Of a stretch of 42,786 nt of DNA, positions 32,058 to 39,349 are shown piece after piece. Origin of the DNA: Oscillospiraceae bacterium (GTDB lineage Bacteria; Bacillota; Clostridia; Oscillospirales; Oscillospiraceae); NCBI GenBank assembly GCA_017447645.1, contig JAFSNA010000079.1:1-42786 (forward strand). The letters are read 5' to 3'. The notes beneath the pieces were generated by a model. It saw nothing but the letters and a program-made list of their open reading frames with translations. It was not told where the DNA came from and ran no database searches. The first letter of the stretch is position 1; each line of letters starts with the position of its first letter. A program made the translations under genes and the position numbers.

Positions 32058-32495
32058 TCACTTCTCTTTTCGCTCCCGCGTCAGATAGCGGATCGCCGCG
32101 CGGTAGCCCTCGAAGCCCAGGCCGTCGATCGTCTTTTCACAGGCGAGGGAGGTATAGGAGACGCGGCGGAAATCCTCACGCTCCGCGAGGCGGCTGAGGT
32201 GGACCTCGACGGCGGGCAGCGCGACCGCGCGCAGGGCGTCGAGGATGGCGACGCTCGTGTGCGTATAGGCGGCCGGGTTGATGACGATCGCGTCCTCTGT
32301 ACCGAAGGCGGCCTGGATCCTGTCGACGATCGCGCCCTCGTGATTGGACTGGAAGATCGAGCATTCCGCGCCTTCCTCGGCGCAGGCTCCCTCGATGAAC
32401 GCGCAGAGCTCGGCGTAGCTTCTCTCTCCGTAGATCTCCCTTTCGCGAATACCCAGCATATTGAGATTCGGCCCGTTGATCACCAGGATCTTCAT
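32058..32495 (-). CDS. aroQ: Type II 3-dehydroquinate dehydratase
   Basis: The 145-residue protein matches type II dehydroquinases: ILVINGPNLNMLGIRE at the start, YGERSYAEL with the catalytic Tyr, NPAAYTHTSVAILDAL with the catalytic His, and EVHLSR. It dehydrates 3-dehydroquinate in the shikimate pathway and forms a dodecamer in the family. It stands alone without other aro genes here. Its promoter overlaps the sigK stop codon. Confidence 0.95.
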   Translation of the reverse strand: MKILVINGPNLNMLGIREREIYGERSYAELCAFIEGACAEEGAECSIFQSNHEGAIVDRIQAAFGTEDAIVINPAAYTHTSVAILDALRAVALPAVEVHLSRLAEREDFRRVSYTSLACEKTIDGLGFEGYRAAIRYLTRERKEK

Positions 32496-32525
32496 CGTTC
32501 ACGCGCTCCTTTTTTGTTTTTCTGT

Positions 32526-32553
32526 ATTTTACCACCGACGCTCTTTTTGTCAA
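32526..32553 (-). promoter_or_regulatory. Promoter of aroQ, overlapping the sigK stop codon
   Basis: On the minus strand TTGACA (32548-32553) contains the TGA stop of sigK. With a 16-bp spacer it leads to TAAAAT (32526-32531), preceded by TGG. The aroQ ATG is about 30 bp on, with AAAAAGGAG as ribosome site. Confidence 0.75.
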
Positions 32554-33233
32554 GCTTCCAGCGCCCGGCGCAGCTTCTCGAGCGCGTGCTTTTCAAGCCT
32601 CGAAACATAGGAGCGGCTGATCGCGCACAGCTCGGCAGTCTCGTGCTGGGTATGCGTTTTCTCACCGTCGAGCCCGTAGCGCAGCGTCAGGATGCGCCTC
32701 TCCCGCTCGTCGAGCGTGCGCTCCATTTCCCGGCGCAGCTGTTGGCAAAGCTCCTTTTCACAGACCCTCTCGGAAAGATCCTGCTCCTCGGAAACGACGT
32801 CGAAAAGGGACAGGCCGCCGCTGTCATCGTCGGTCTCGATCGCGTCCGACAGGCTGACGTCTCCCGCGCTCTTGCGGCGGCTGCGGAAAAACATCAGGAT
32901 CTCGTTTTCGATGCAGCGGCTGGCATAGCTCGTCAGGCGTACGCCGCGATCCCGCCGGTAGGTGTTGATCCCCTTGATCAGCCCGATCGTGCCGATCGAG
33001 ATCAGATCGTCCGTGTCCTCCGTCTGGGTGTAGTATTTTTTGATGATATGGGCGACAAGACGCAGATTGTGTTCGACAAGCTTGTTGCGCGCCTCGATGT
33101 CTCCCTTCTCCCAGCGTTCGAGGTATTCCTCTTCCTCCATACGGCTCAGCGGCTTTGGGAAGGAATCTCCGGGCATGACGCGCAGCATCAGCAGCAGACT
33201 GTTCATCAGCAGCCAGAACGCGCTCTCGATCAT
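32550..33233 (-). CDS. sigK: Sporulation sigma factor SigK (pro-form, uninterrupted)
   Basis: The 227-residue sigma-70 family protein begins with a hydrophobic pro-sequence of about 20 residues (ESAFWLLMNSLLLMLRVM), followed by SFPKPLS, then region 2 (HNLRLVAHIIKKYY, DLISIGTIGLIKGI, RCIENEILM) and region 4 (LRYGLDGEKTHTQHETAE, SRSYVSRLEKHAL). This is the layout of pro-sigma-K, activated in the mother cell by SpoIVFB. The gene is in one piece with no skin-type element. ATG 33233 is chosen, with GGGAGG eight bases upstream; earlier in-frame GTG 33242 and ATG 33239 sit on that site. I could not identify its own promoter in the 50 bp upstream. Confidence 0.93.
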   Translation of the reverse strand: MIESAFWLLMNSLLLMLRVMPGDSFPKPLSRMEEEEYLERWEKGDIEARNKLVEHNLRLVAHIIKKYYTQTEDTDDLISIGTIGLIKGINTYRRDRGVRLTSYASRCIENEILMFFRSRRKSAGDVSLSDAIETDDDSGGLSLFDVVSEEQDLSERVCEKELCQQLRREMERTLDERERRILTLRYGLDGEKTHTQHETAELCAISRSYVSRLEKHALEKLRRALEA

Positions 33234-33284
33234 TTCCATCACCTCCCTATCATCCTATTCCGCCCCCGTGCGCCTCATAACGGC

Positions 33285-33318
33285 AAAAAAAGACCGGTGC
33301 AGACATGCACCGGTCTTT
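33285..33318 (-). terminator. Terminator after the acyl ligase gene
   Basis: On the minus strand a perfect 13-bp stem (arms 33306-33318 and 33289-33301, loop of 4) leads into TTTTTTT. It starts 13 bp after the ligase stop and separates it from sigK. Confidence 0.88.
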
Positions 33319-33330
33319 GCGAGCTGGATA

Positions 33331-35067
33331 TTATTCCATTACGGCCTCTTCCGGAGCCCTGATCTTTGCGAGCTCCTCTTCCTCGAGCTGGCGGTAGGCG
33401 ACCTTGCCTACGAGCGTCTTGGGCATGTCGTCCCGGAACTCGATGTCGTAGGGCATGGCGTATTTGGCGATGTTCTTGCGGCAGTAGGCCATCAGCGTCT
33501 CCTTCGTCTCCTCGGTCGCAGGCACGTCGGCCGCGAGCTTGACGAAGGCCTTGACCTTCTGCATCCTGTAGGGATCGGGCACGCCGATCACACAGCTCAT
33601 CTGCACCATCTCGTGCGCATCGAGGATGTTCTCGAGCTGGCCGGGATAGACGTTGTAGCCGGAGGAGATGATCATGCGCTTGGCGCGGCCGCGGAAGTAG
33701 ACGAAGCCTTCGTCGTCCATCGTGCCGAGATCGCCCGTGTAGACCCAGGTAAGGCCGTCGGCGTGGCGGCGCAGCGTCCGCGCGGTCTCGTCGGGGTGCT
33801 TCATGTACTCCTTCATGACGGTGGGGCCGGCAAGCAGGATCTCGCCTTCCTCGCCGTAAGGCAGCTCGCGGTCCGTGTCGGGCTCGACGATCTTGATATA
33901 TGTATCCGGGAAGGGCACGCCGATGCTGCCCTCCTTGAACATGTGCGGCGGGGTCAGACAGCAGGCCGTGACGGTCTCCGTCGTGCCGTAGCCCTCGCGC
34001 ACCTGGATGACGGCTTTGTGGTCGTAAAGAAATTTGTCGAACTTCTTTTTCAGCTCGACCGACAGCGAATCGCCGCCGGAGAACACGCCCTTGAGGCTGC
34101 TGAGATCCGCGTTTTCCATGCTCTTCATGCGCAGCATGGCCTCGTAAAGCGTGGGGACGCCGGCAATGAAGTTGCAGCGGTTTTTGACGACCTGTTTGGC
34201 GTAGTCCTTGGGGTTGACGCGCGGGATCAGGATGCAGCAGCCCGCGCCCTGCAGAATGGAGTGGATGCAGACGCCCAGACCGAAGCCGTGGAACATCGGC
34301 ATGGCCGAGAGCATCTTGTCGCCGGGGCGGTACATCGGATTCGTCGCGACGATCTGCGCGCCGAGCGCGTTGAAATTCTTGTTCGTCAGCACGATGCCCT
34401 TGGTCTTGCCGGTCGTTCCGCCGGAATAGAGAATGACCGCCGGATCGTCGCCGCGGCGTTCGACCCTGTAATTGTAGAAGCAGGCGCGGCTCAGCCGCAT
34501 GAACTCGTTCCAGCGGATGACGGGCGCTTCTTTGGGGATCTTCTTGATCTTGCGCCCCTCGGTGAGCATATAGCCCGCCTTGAGCGGCTGGGACAGCGCA
34601 TCCTTGACGCTGGCGATGATGATATTGACGACCTTCGTGTTGCTGCGGACGCTCTCAAACTTGTGGTAGAACTGATCGAGCGTGACCGCCGTCACGCTGT
34701 CCGACTCGTTGAGATAGAACTCGATCTCCTTCTCCGCGGAGAGCGGGTGGACCATGTTCGCGATCGCGCCGACGAGGTTGAGCGCGTAAAACATATAGAT
34801 CGCCTGCGGGCAGTTCGGCAGGGCGATCGTGACCTTGTCGTTTTCGCGAACGCCGATTGTCTTGAGCGCACGGGCGCATTTTTCGATTTCGCGGATCATC
34901 TCGCGGTAGCTGGTCGCGCGGCCCATAAAGGTGAAGGCCGTGCTGTCGGGGTACCGGTCGGCGGCCATTTTGACCGCATCGTACATCGAACCGTCGAAAT
35001 ACTCCAGATGCAGAGGGATGTCCTCGGTATGTCCCGCCCAGGGCGTTTTCGCTGTGATCTGTTCCAT
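33331..35067 (-). CDS. AMP-forming acyl-CoA synthetase/acid ligase
   Basis: The 578-residue ANL-superfamily enzyme has the ATP-binding loop YSGGTTGKTKGI, the A5-type motif EGYGTTET, YTGDLG with the ribose-binding Asp, and the C-terminal lysine motif (LVGKVAYRQL). It would activate a carboxylic acid to acyl-AMP and then a thioester. The sequence resembles long-chain fatty acid-CoA ligases more than acetate ligases, but the substrate is open. The ATG at 35067 is the first plausible start; its AGGAG lies 14 bases upstream, rather far. It begins 34 bp after the acyltransferase-fold gene, so the pair likely works in sequence. Confidence 0.87.
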   Translation of the reverse strand: MEQITAKTPWAGHTEDIPLHLEYFDGSMYDAVKMAADRYPDSTAFTFMGRATSYREMIREIEKCARALKTIGVRENDKVTIALPNCPQAIYMFYALNLVGAIANMVHPLSAEKEIEFYLNESDSVTAVTLDQFYHKFESVRSNTKVVNIIIASVKDALSQPLKAGYMLTEGRKIKKIPKEAPVIRWNEFMRLSRACFYNYRVERRGDDPAVILYSGGTTGKTKGIVLTNKNFNALGAQIVATNPMYRPGDKMLSAMPMFHGFGLGVCIHSILQGAGCCILIPRVNPKDYAKQVVKNRCNFIAGVPTLYEAMLRMKSMENADLSSLKGVFSGGDSLSVELKKKFDKFLYDHKAVIQVREGYGTTETVTACCLTPPHMFKEGSIGVPFPDTYIKIVEPDTDRELPYGEEGEILLAGPTVMKEYMKHPDETARTLRRHADGLTWVYTGDLGTMDDEGFVYFRGRAKRMIISSGYNVYPGQLENILDAHEMVQMSCVIGVPDPYRMQKVKAFVKLAADVPATEETKETLMAYCRKNIAKYAMPYDIEFRDDMPKTLVGKVAYRQLEEEELAKIRAPEEAVME

Positions 35068-35101
35068 GGCTGACTGTTCTTCTCCTGTATGTAAAATCGG
35101 T

Positions 35102-35989
35102 TTACTTGTATTCAAAGCCGCTCGGCTCGCCGATCGGCTGATCGAGCATCTCGGGATGCGCGAAGATATGGCGGACAAGCTTGAGGCTCCTGGCGAAGTA
35201 GAAGCCGTCGGCGATACGCTCGTCCAGCGTGGCGCAGAAATCCACCACGTCGCGGATCTGCTTCGAGCCGTCCGGCATGACGATCTCTTCCTTATGCAGC
35301 GTGCCGATCGTCACCATAAAGCTGTTCGTGCCGTAATTGTTCAGATGGTGATAGACCGAGGGGCATTTGATGCTGCCGAGATTGCTCAGAAAAACGGAGG
35401 TGAAGTTCGGGTCGCCCTCGGTCAGCGATTTCGGGACAAGGCCCCAGAAATCAAGCCAGCGGATGCAGCGGATGACGAACATCAGCAGCAGGCGGGGGAT
35501 CTTGGCAAAGGCGTCGATCGCGGAATCAACGCCGCCGGTGGAGTGCTCGCTCTTGCGCATCTGGGTCGTGTCGCCCACGATCCTGCGGCTGACGGAATCG
35601 AGCGTGTCCTCCGCGGTCGGAGTGAGGACCATCAGCGACTCCTCCGCGCCGTCTGCGAAGCGGCGCTTGGCCACGAAGCCGAGCGAGATTTCATAGCGTT
35701 CGTAGGTGCGGCGCCCCTGGATAAAGCGGTTGAGGAAGGGCCGCTCCATGACCATTTTGCTCACCGCGACGAGGATGCAGTGGAAGAGCGTGGTCTTGTA
35801 GTCGGGATGCTCGGCGTTCTTTTTTTCGAGATACGGCAGCAGCTCCGTCACGTCGATCTTGTCCTGGAGGCAGACCTCGCAATCCGTCCGGTTCGGCATG
35901 AGATTGCTCATGATGCACTGCAGCCCGGTCACCTCGCGGACCCAGCGGCCGTCGCGGCGGTCTCCCCATCTTCTCTTCGGCTTGGCCAT
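35102..35989 (-). CDS. CoA-dependent acyltransferase-fold protein (CAT/2-oxoacid dehydrogenase E2-like), catalytic His replaced
   Basis: The 295-residue protein resembles the catalytic domain of E2 acyltransferases and chloramphenicol acetyltransferase, without lipoyl or subunit-binding domains. The C-terminal block TLDERIADGFYFARSLKLV aligns with the family's DHRxxDG motif, but Glu257 stands where the catalytic His should be; the Asp-Gly pair (261-262) is kept. A hydrophobic stretch (164-185) may contact membrane or substrate. The start is ATG 35989. It is the first gene of a two-gene unit with an acyl ligase. It may transfer acyl groups by altered chemistry or be a binding protein; function unknown. 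Confidence 0.72.
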   Translation of the reverse strand: MAKPKRRWGDRRDGRWVREVTGLQCIMSNLMPNRTDCEVCLQDKIDVTELLPYLEKKNAEHPDYKTTLFHCILVAVSKMVMERPFLNRFIQGRRTYERYEISLGFVAKRRFADGAEESLMVLTPTAEDTLDSVSRRIVGDTTQMRKSEHSTGGVDSAIDAFAKIPRLLLMFVIRCIRWLDFWGLVPKSLTEGDPNFTSVFLSNLGSIKCPSVYHHLNNYGTNSFMVTIGTLHKEEIVMPDGSKQIRDVVDFCATLDERIADGFYFARSLKLVRHIFAHPEMLDQPIGEPSGFEYK

Positions 35990-36041
35990 TATTCGACACC
36001 CCACTTCAAAAAAGCTTAAAATTTTTAATGGGTCTTGATAC

Positions 36042-36070
36042 ACTATACACCATCGAGAGACGCTTGAAAA
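36042..36070 (-). promoter_or_regulatory. Promoter of the acyltransferase/acyl ligase unit
   Basis: On the minus strand TTTTCA (36065-36070), a 17-bp spacer and TATAGT (36042-36047) lie about 50 bp upstream of the ATG at 35989. Match to consensus is moderate. Confidence 0.6.
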
Positions 36071-36131
36071 GTCTGTTTTTCAAAAAAGGCTCTTTTTTTC
36101 GGGCCTGTCCTCTTCTTTGACGGCGCATTTC

Positions 36132-36160
36132 TTTACTTTTTCGGGCGGCGCGGCTATAAT
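36132..36160 (+). promoter_or_regulatory. Promoter of the THEP1-like NTPase gene
   Basis: TTTACT (36132-36137), a 17-bp spacer and TATAAT (36155-36160) lie 27 bp before the ATG, with AAAGGAGG between. Confidence 0.7.
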
Positions 36161-36187
36161 ACAGGCATAAAGGAGGGTGGAGAAAGC

Positions 36188-36769
36188 ATGTACAGACGTT
36201 TGTTTTTATGCGGTCCCTCCGGCTGCGGCAAAACGACGATGATCCGGAACGCGCTCGGCGGCGCTCTGGCAGAAGCCGGCGGTTTTGTGACCGAGCGCGC
36301 CGTCGGTGCGGACGGCAGACTGCTCGGGTACGAGCTGCTGCCCGCCGCGGCGGCGGCCGGGGTCGAGGGCTTCGCCCCGCTGCGCTTCCTCGATTACACG
36401 GGCGAGCTCCCGACGCGTGACAACGAGGTCTTTCGCGGCGAGGCCGTGCGGCTGCTGCAGGAGGCGGAATACTATCCCTTTGCCGTGCTCGATGAGATCG
36501 GCGGTTTTGAGCTGGTCATCCCGCAGTTCCGCGCGCAGCTGGGGAGCTTTCTCTCCTCCCCCGTTCCCTGCGTCGGCGTGATCAAGGCGCCCGCCGGCGT
36601 TGAGGAGCTGCAGGCGCGCTTCGGGCTGGGCGAAAAGTTCCCCGCGCTCGCCCGGCGGCTGCGCGAGGCGCTGGAGAACGACCCCGAAACGCTCGTGCTG
36701 GACGTCTCCGGCCGCGGCGACGAGCGGGCGGCGCAGGCGCTGTGCGACTGGGCCGCGGCTTATACGTGA
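36188..36769 (+). CDS. P-loop NTPase, THEP1-like
   Basis: The 193-residue protein has a Walker A loop GPSGCGKT (9-16), FVTERAV soon after (as in THEP1-type nucleoside-triphosphatases) and a Walker B segment AVLDEIGGFEL near 99-109. THEP1 proteins hydrolyse nucleoside triphosphates slowly in vitro; their cell role is unclear. GGAGG precedes the ATG. The gene has its own promoter and is followed by the separately promoted CsoR-like gene 71 bp on. Family call is good, function open. Confidence 0.8.
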   Translation: MYRRLFLCGPSGCGKTTMIRNALGGALAEAGGFVTERAVGADGRLLGYELLPAAAAAGVEGFAPLRFLDYTGELPTRDNEVFRGEAVRLLQEAEYYPFAVLDEIGGFELVIPQFRAQLGSFLSSPVPCVGVIKAPAGVEELQARFGLGEKFPALARRLREALENDPETLVLDVSGRGDERAAQALCDWAAAYT

Positions 36770-36777
36770 TAAAAGAC

Positions 36778-36806
36778 TTGCGATCCGCGCGGTTTTGTCT
36801 TATAGT
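36778..36806 (+). promoter_or_regulatory. Promoter of the CsoR-like gene
   Basis: TTGCGA (36778-36783), a 17-bp spacer and TATAGT (36801-36806) lie about 34 bp before the ATG. No clear GC-rich palindromic operator of the CsoR type was recognised around it. Confidence 0.65.
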
Positions 36807-36840
36807 ATGGTAAAGCGATAAACAGAGAGGGCAGAGATCC

Positions 36841-37188
36841 ATGAGCGACGACGTATATTATCATGACCACGGCGACGGCGTGGTGCACGCGCATCACCTC
36901 GACGGCGAACACGGTCATTCCCATTCGCACACCCATCCCCACACCCAGACCAAGGCGGTGCTCAACCGTCTTTCACGCGCGATCGGTCATCTTGAGTCCG
37001 TCAAGCGCATGATCGAGGACGGGCGCGACTGTACGGAGGTCCTGATCCAGATCGCCGCGGTCCGCTCGGCGCTGAGCAGCACGGCCAAGGTGATCCTCAA
37101 GGACCATCTCGAGCACTGCATCACGGACGATCAGTCCTCGGGCGATCAGCTGCAGGCGCTCAACGAGGCCATCGATAAATTCATGTAA
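36841..37188 (+). CDS. CsoR/RcnR family metal-sensing repressor with His-rich N-terminus
   Basis: The 115-residue protein has a DUF156 core from about residue 39 (LNRLSRAIGHLESVKRMIEDG...). The metal-site residues C64, H89 and C93 match the Cys-His-Cys set of copper-sensing CsoR proteins. The first 34 residues hold 11 histidines, a feature seen in some nickel or copper handling proteins and absent from minimal CsoR. Such all-helical tetramers release DNA on metal binding. No metal transporter or chaperone gene lies next to it, so its regulon is elsewhere. GAGGG lies upstream of the ATG, and a strong terminator follows. Confidence 0.87.
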   Translation: MSDDVYYHDHGDGVVHAHHLDGEHGHSHSHTHPHTQTKAVLNRLSRAIGHLESVKRMIEDGRDCTEVLIQIAAVRSALSSTAKVILKDHLEHCITDDQSSGDQLQALNEAIDKFM

Positions 37189-37194
37189 AGGCGT

Positions 37195-37235
37195 GCAAAA
37201 AGCCCGCCGGTCGTCTGACCGGCGGGCTTTTTTGC
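37195..37235. terminator. Bidirectional terminator between the CsoR-like gene and ftsZ
   Basis: An 18-bp perfect stem (37195-37212 and 37217-37234) with the loop GTCT carries T-rich and A-rich outer arms, so it can stop transcription from both the plus-strand regulator gene and the minus-strand ftsZ gene. Confidence 0.9.
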
Positions 37236-37251
37236 GCTTTCTGATGCGATC

Positions 37252-38418
37252 TTATTTGGAATTGAAGATCTTGAAGATGCTGTCGAAGGGATCCTCCTCG
37301 GCGGCGGGCTCCTCGGCGGGCTTGGCCGCGGGAGCGGGCGCGGGGGCGGGAGCGGCGGCAGCTTTTTCGACCGCGCCGGAGAACAGGCCCTGCGGCTTGG
37401 CGTTCACGGAAACGGGACGCACCGGGGCGGCGGCTGCCGCGGGAGCGGCGGCAGGAGCAGCGCTTTCGTCAAAGCCGGTGGCAATGACGGTCACGCGGAT
37501 CTCATCCTCGAGGGAGGGATCGAAGCTCGCGCCGAAGATGATGTTGGCCTCCGGATGCGCGGCTTCCTGAACGAGGCTGGCGGCGGACTCGATGTCGTCC
37601 AGGCCCATGTCCTCGGAGCCGGTGATGTTGATCAGCACGCCGTGGGCGCCGTTGATGTTGGTCTCCATGAGGGGGCTCTCGATCGCCATGCGGGCGGCAA
37701 TTTCGGCCTTGCCCTTGCCGGCGGCATGTCCCACGCCCATATGGGCGTAGCCGGCGTTCTTCATGATCGTGGTCACGTCCGCGAAGTCGAGGTTGATGAA
37801 GCCGGTGTTCTTGATCAGATCGGAAATGCTCGTGACGGCCTGGTGCAGCACGTCGTCGGCGATCTCAAAGGCGTTGGCCAGCGTGATCTTCTGATCGGTC
37901 GCGTATTTCAGACGGTCGTTGGGGATGATCAGCAGGGAGTCGACCTTTTCCAGCAGCTCCTTGATGCCGTCGTTTGCCTGGTCCATGCGGCGCTTGCCCT
38001 CGAACTTGAAGGGCTTGGTCACGACGGCGACGGTGAGGATGCCCGCCTCGCGCGCGAGGTCTGCGACGATCGGAGCGCCGCCGGTGCCCGTGCCGCCGCC
38101 CATACCGGCGGTGATGAACACCATGTCAGCGTTTTCGAGCGCCTTGGCGATGTCGTTGCGGCTCTCTTCCGCGGAGCGCTTGCCGATCTCGGGATCGGAG
38201 CCCGCGCCCTGGCCGTGCGTCATCTTTTCGCCGATCTGGATCTTCTGGTCGGCATTGGAGACGCTCAGCGCCTGCTTATCCGTATTGATGGCCACGAATT
38301 CGACGCCCTGGGTGCCGGACTTGACCATTCTGTTGACAACATTGTTGCCGGCGCCGCCGACGCCGACGACCTTTAACGTAACAACATTATCGGGACCGTT
38401 CTCTGCTTTGAAATCCAT
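37252..38418 (-). CDS. ftsZ: Cell division GTPase FtsZ
   Basis: The 388-residue tubulin homologue has the GTP signature GGGTGTGGAP (107-116), NTDKQAL and the T7-loop region NLDFADV. It polymerises into the Z ring. After the globular core (to about 320) comes an Ala/Pro-rich linker with PAPAPAPAA. The C-terminal peptide ends DPFDSIFKIFNSK and does not show the usual D/E-I-P-x-F-L-R motif that docks FtsA/SepF-type partners. It has its own promoter and stands 151 bp after divIB. Confidence 0.96.
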   Translation of the reverse strand: MDFKAENGPDNVVTLKVVGVGGAGNNVVNRMVKSGTQGVEFVAINTDKQALSVSNADQKIQIGEKMTHGQGAGSDPEIGKRSAEESRNDIAKALENADMVFITAGMGGGTGTGGAPIVADLAREAGILTVAVVTKPFKFEGKRRMDQANDGIKELLEKVDSLLIIPNDRLKYATDQKITLANAFEIADDVLHQAVTSISDLIKNTGFINLDFADVTTIMKNAGYAHMGVGHAAGKGKAEIAARMAIESPLMETNINGAHGVLINITGSEDMGLDDIESAASLVQEAAHPEANIIFGASFDPSLEDEIRVTVIATGFDESAAPAAAPAAAAAPVRPVSVNAKPQGLFSGAVEKAAAAPAPAPAPAAKPAEEPAAEEDPFDSIFKIFNSK

Positions 38419-38484
38419 AGTTTTGCCTCCCTGTTTTTTCGAACAATATATCTGACAAGAAGTCGTAGTTCGCTTTGTATAGCT

Positions 38485-38513
38485 ATATTATTACATTTCT
38501 CACGCAAGGTCAA
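38485..38513 (-). promoter_or_regulatory. Promoter of ftsZ
   Basis: On the minus strand TTGACC (38508-38513), a 17-bp spacer and TAATAT (38485-38490) lie about 65 bp upstream of the ftsZ ATG, which has AGGGAGG as ribosome site. ftsZ can thus be expressed apart from the mur/div genes upstream. Confidence 0.7.
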
Positions 38514-38569
38514 GCTGTTTTTTCATTCCAGTGAAAGCTATTGTAATCTTTTTGTAAATGATTTTCCCC

Positions 38570-39349
38570 TTACTGCGGGACGAAATGGGCAACGCTGCCG
38601 TCGGATACATTGATGACGCCGCTGTCGCCTTCCTTGAGCTGATCGAGGACCGATTCGATCATGGCGAACTTGTGGTTCACCTCGCTCTTCCCGCCGATGA
38701 TCACTGTGAAGCGCGTGCCGTACTGCATTTTCGCGCCCAGCGGATCGGAGAAATCCAGGCCGAGGATATGCGGGGCCATGTTCCGCTCCTGGATCTGATA
38801 GAGGACGTCGGAGATAAAGGTGATGATCGACTCGTCGCCGTCCGCGCTGGTCAGTCTCTCGCCGATGAGCAGCGTGCCGGGATCAAGACCCTCGACGCAA
38901 ATGAGCGATCCCAGCTCGTTCTCCGTCGCCTTGCCGAGCACCTTGCCGCTGCGGTCGATCGTCCAGTTCTCGTCGCCGACGGCGATGTAGGCCAGCGCCT
39001 TGCATTCCCGCACGGTGATGATGACCTTGTTGGGCAGCTGACGCTCGAGCGCGACCTCCTCGACATAGGGGAGCTTGGCGAACACGCGGCTGATGGCGGC
39101 AAAGCGGTCGAAGAAGAACAGGTTGTCGCCCTGCTCGATGTCGATGGCTTTGATGATCTCATCATCGGTATAGTGTTCGTTGCCTTCGACGCTGATATCC
39201 GAGATACGCAGAAAAACGCTCATGAGAAAAACGATCGCGATCACCACGACGGCGAAGGTCAGTATCGCGCCGCTGACCGTGCGCTTGCGAGGTTTTTTAT
39301 ACTCGCCGTGCTTACTGGAGGGCGGCTGGTTTTTCCTGCTCGTTGCCAT
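38570..39349 (-). CDS. divIB: Cell division protein DivIB/FtsQ
   Basis: The 259-residue protein has a short basic cytoplasmic N-terminus, one membrane span (about 25-46) and an extracellular POTRA domain beginning ISDISVEGNEHYTDDEII. A beta domain follows (LPNKVIITVRECKALAYI). This is the FtsQ/DivIB layout of the divisome subcomplex with FtsL and DivIC. The ATG 39349 lies inside the 3' end of murA (38-bp overlap) with AAAGGG upstream, so translation is probably coupled. Confidence 0.9.
   Translation of the reverse strand: MATSRKNQPPSSKHGEYKKPRKRTVSGAILTFAVVVIAIVFLMSVFLRISDISVEGNEHYTDDEIIKAIDIEQGDNLFFFDRFAAISRVFAKLPYVEEVALERQLPNKVIITVRECKALAYIAVGDENWTIDRSGKVLGKATENELGSLICVEGLDPGTLLIGERLTSADGDESIITFISDVLYQIQERNMAPHILGLDFSDPLGAKMQYGTRFTVIIGGKSEVNHKFAMIESVLDQLKEGDSGVINVSDGSVAHFVPQ

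Noticed and set aside
29267..35073. Further long plus-strand frames (for example 29267-31012 and 33040-35073)
   Set aside because: They mirror nusA/rimP and the sigK/acyl ligase genes; composition and lack of motifs mark them as shadows.
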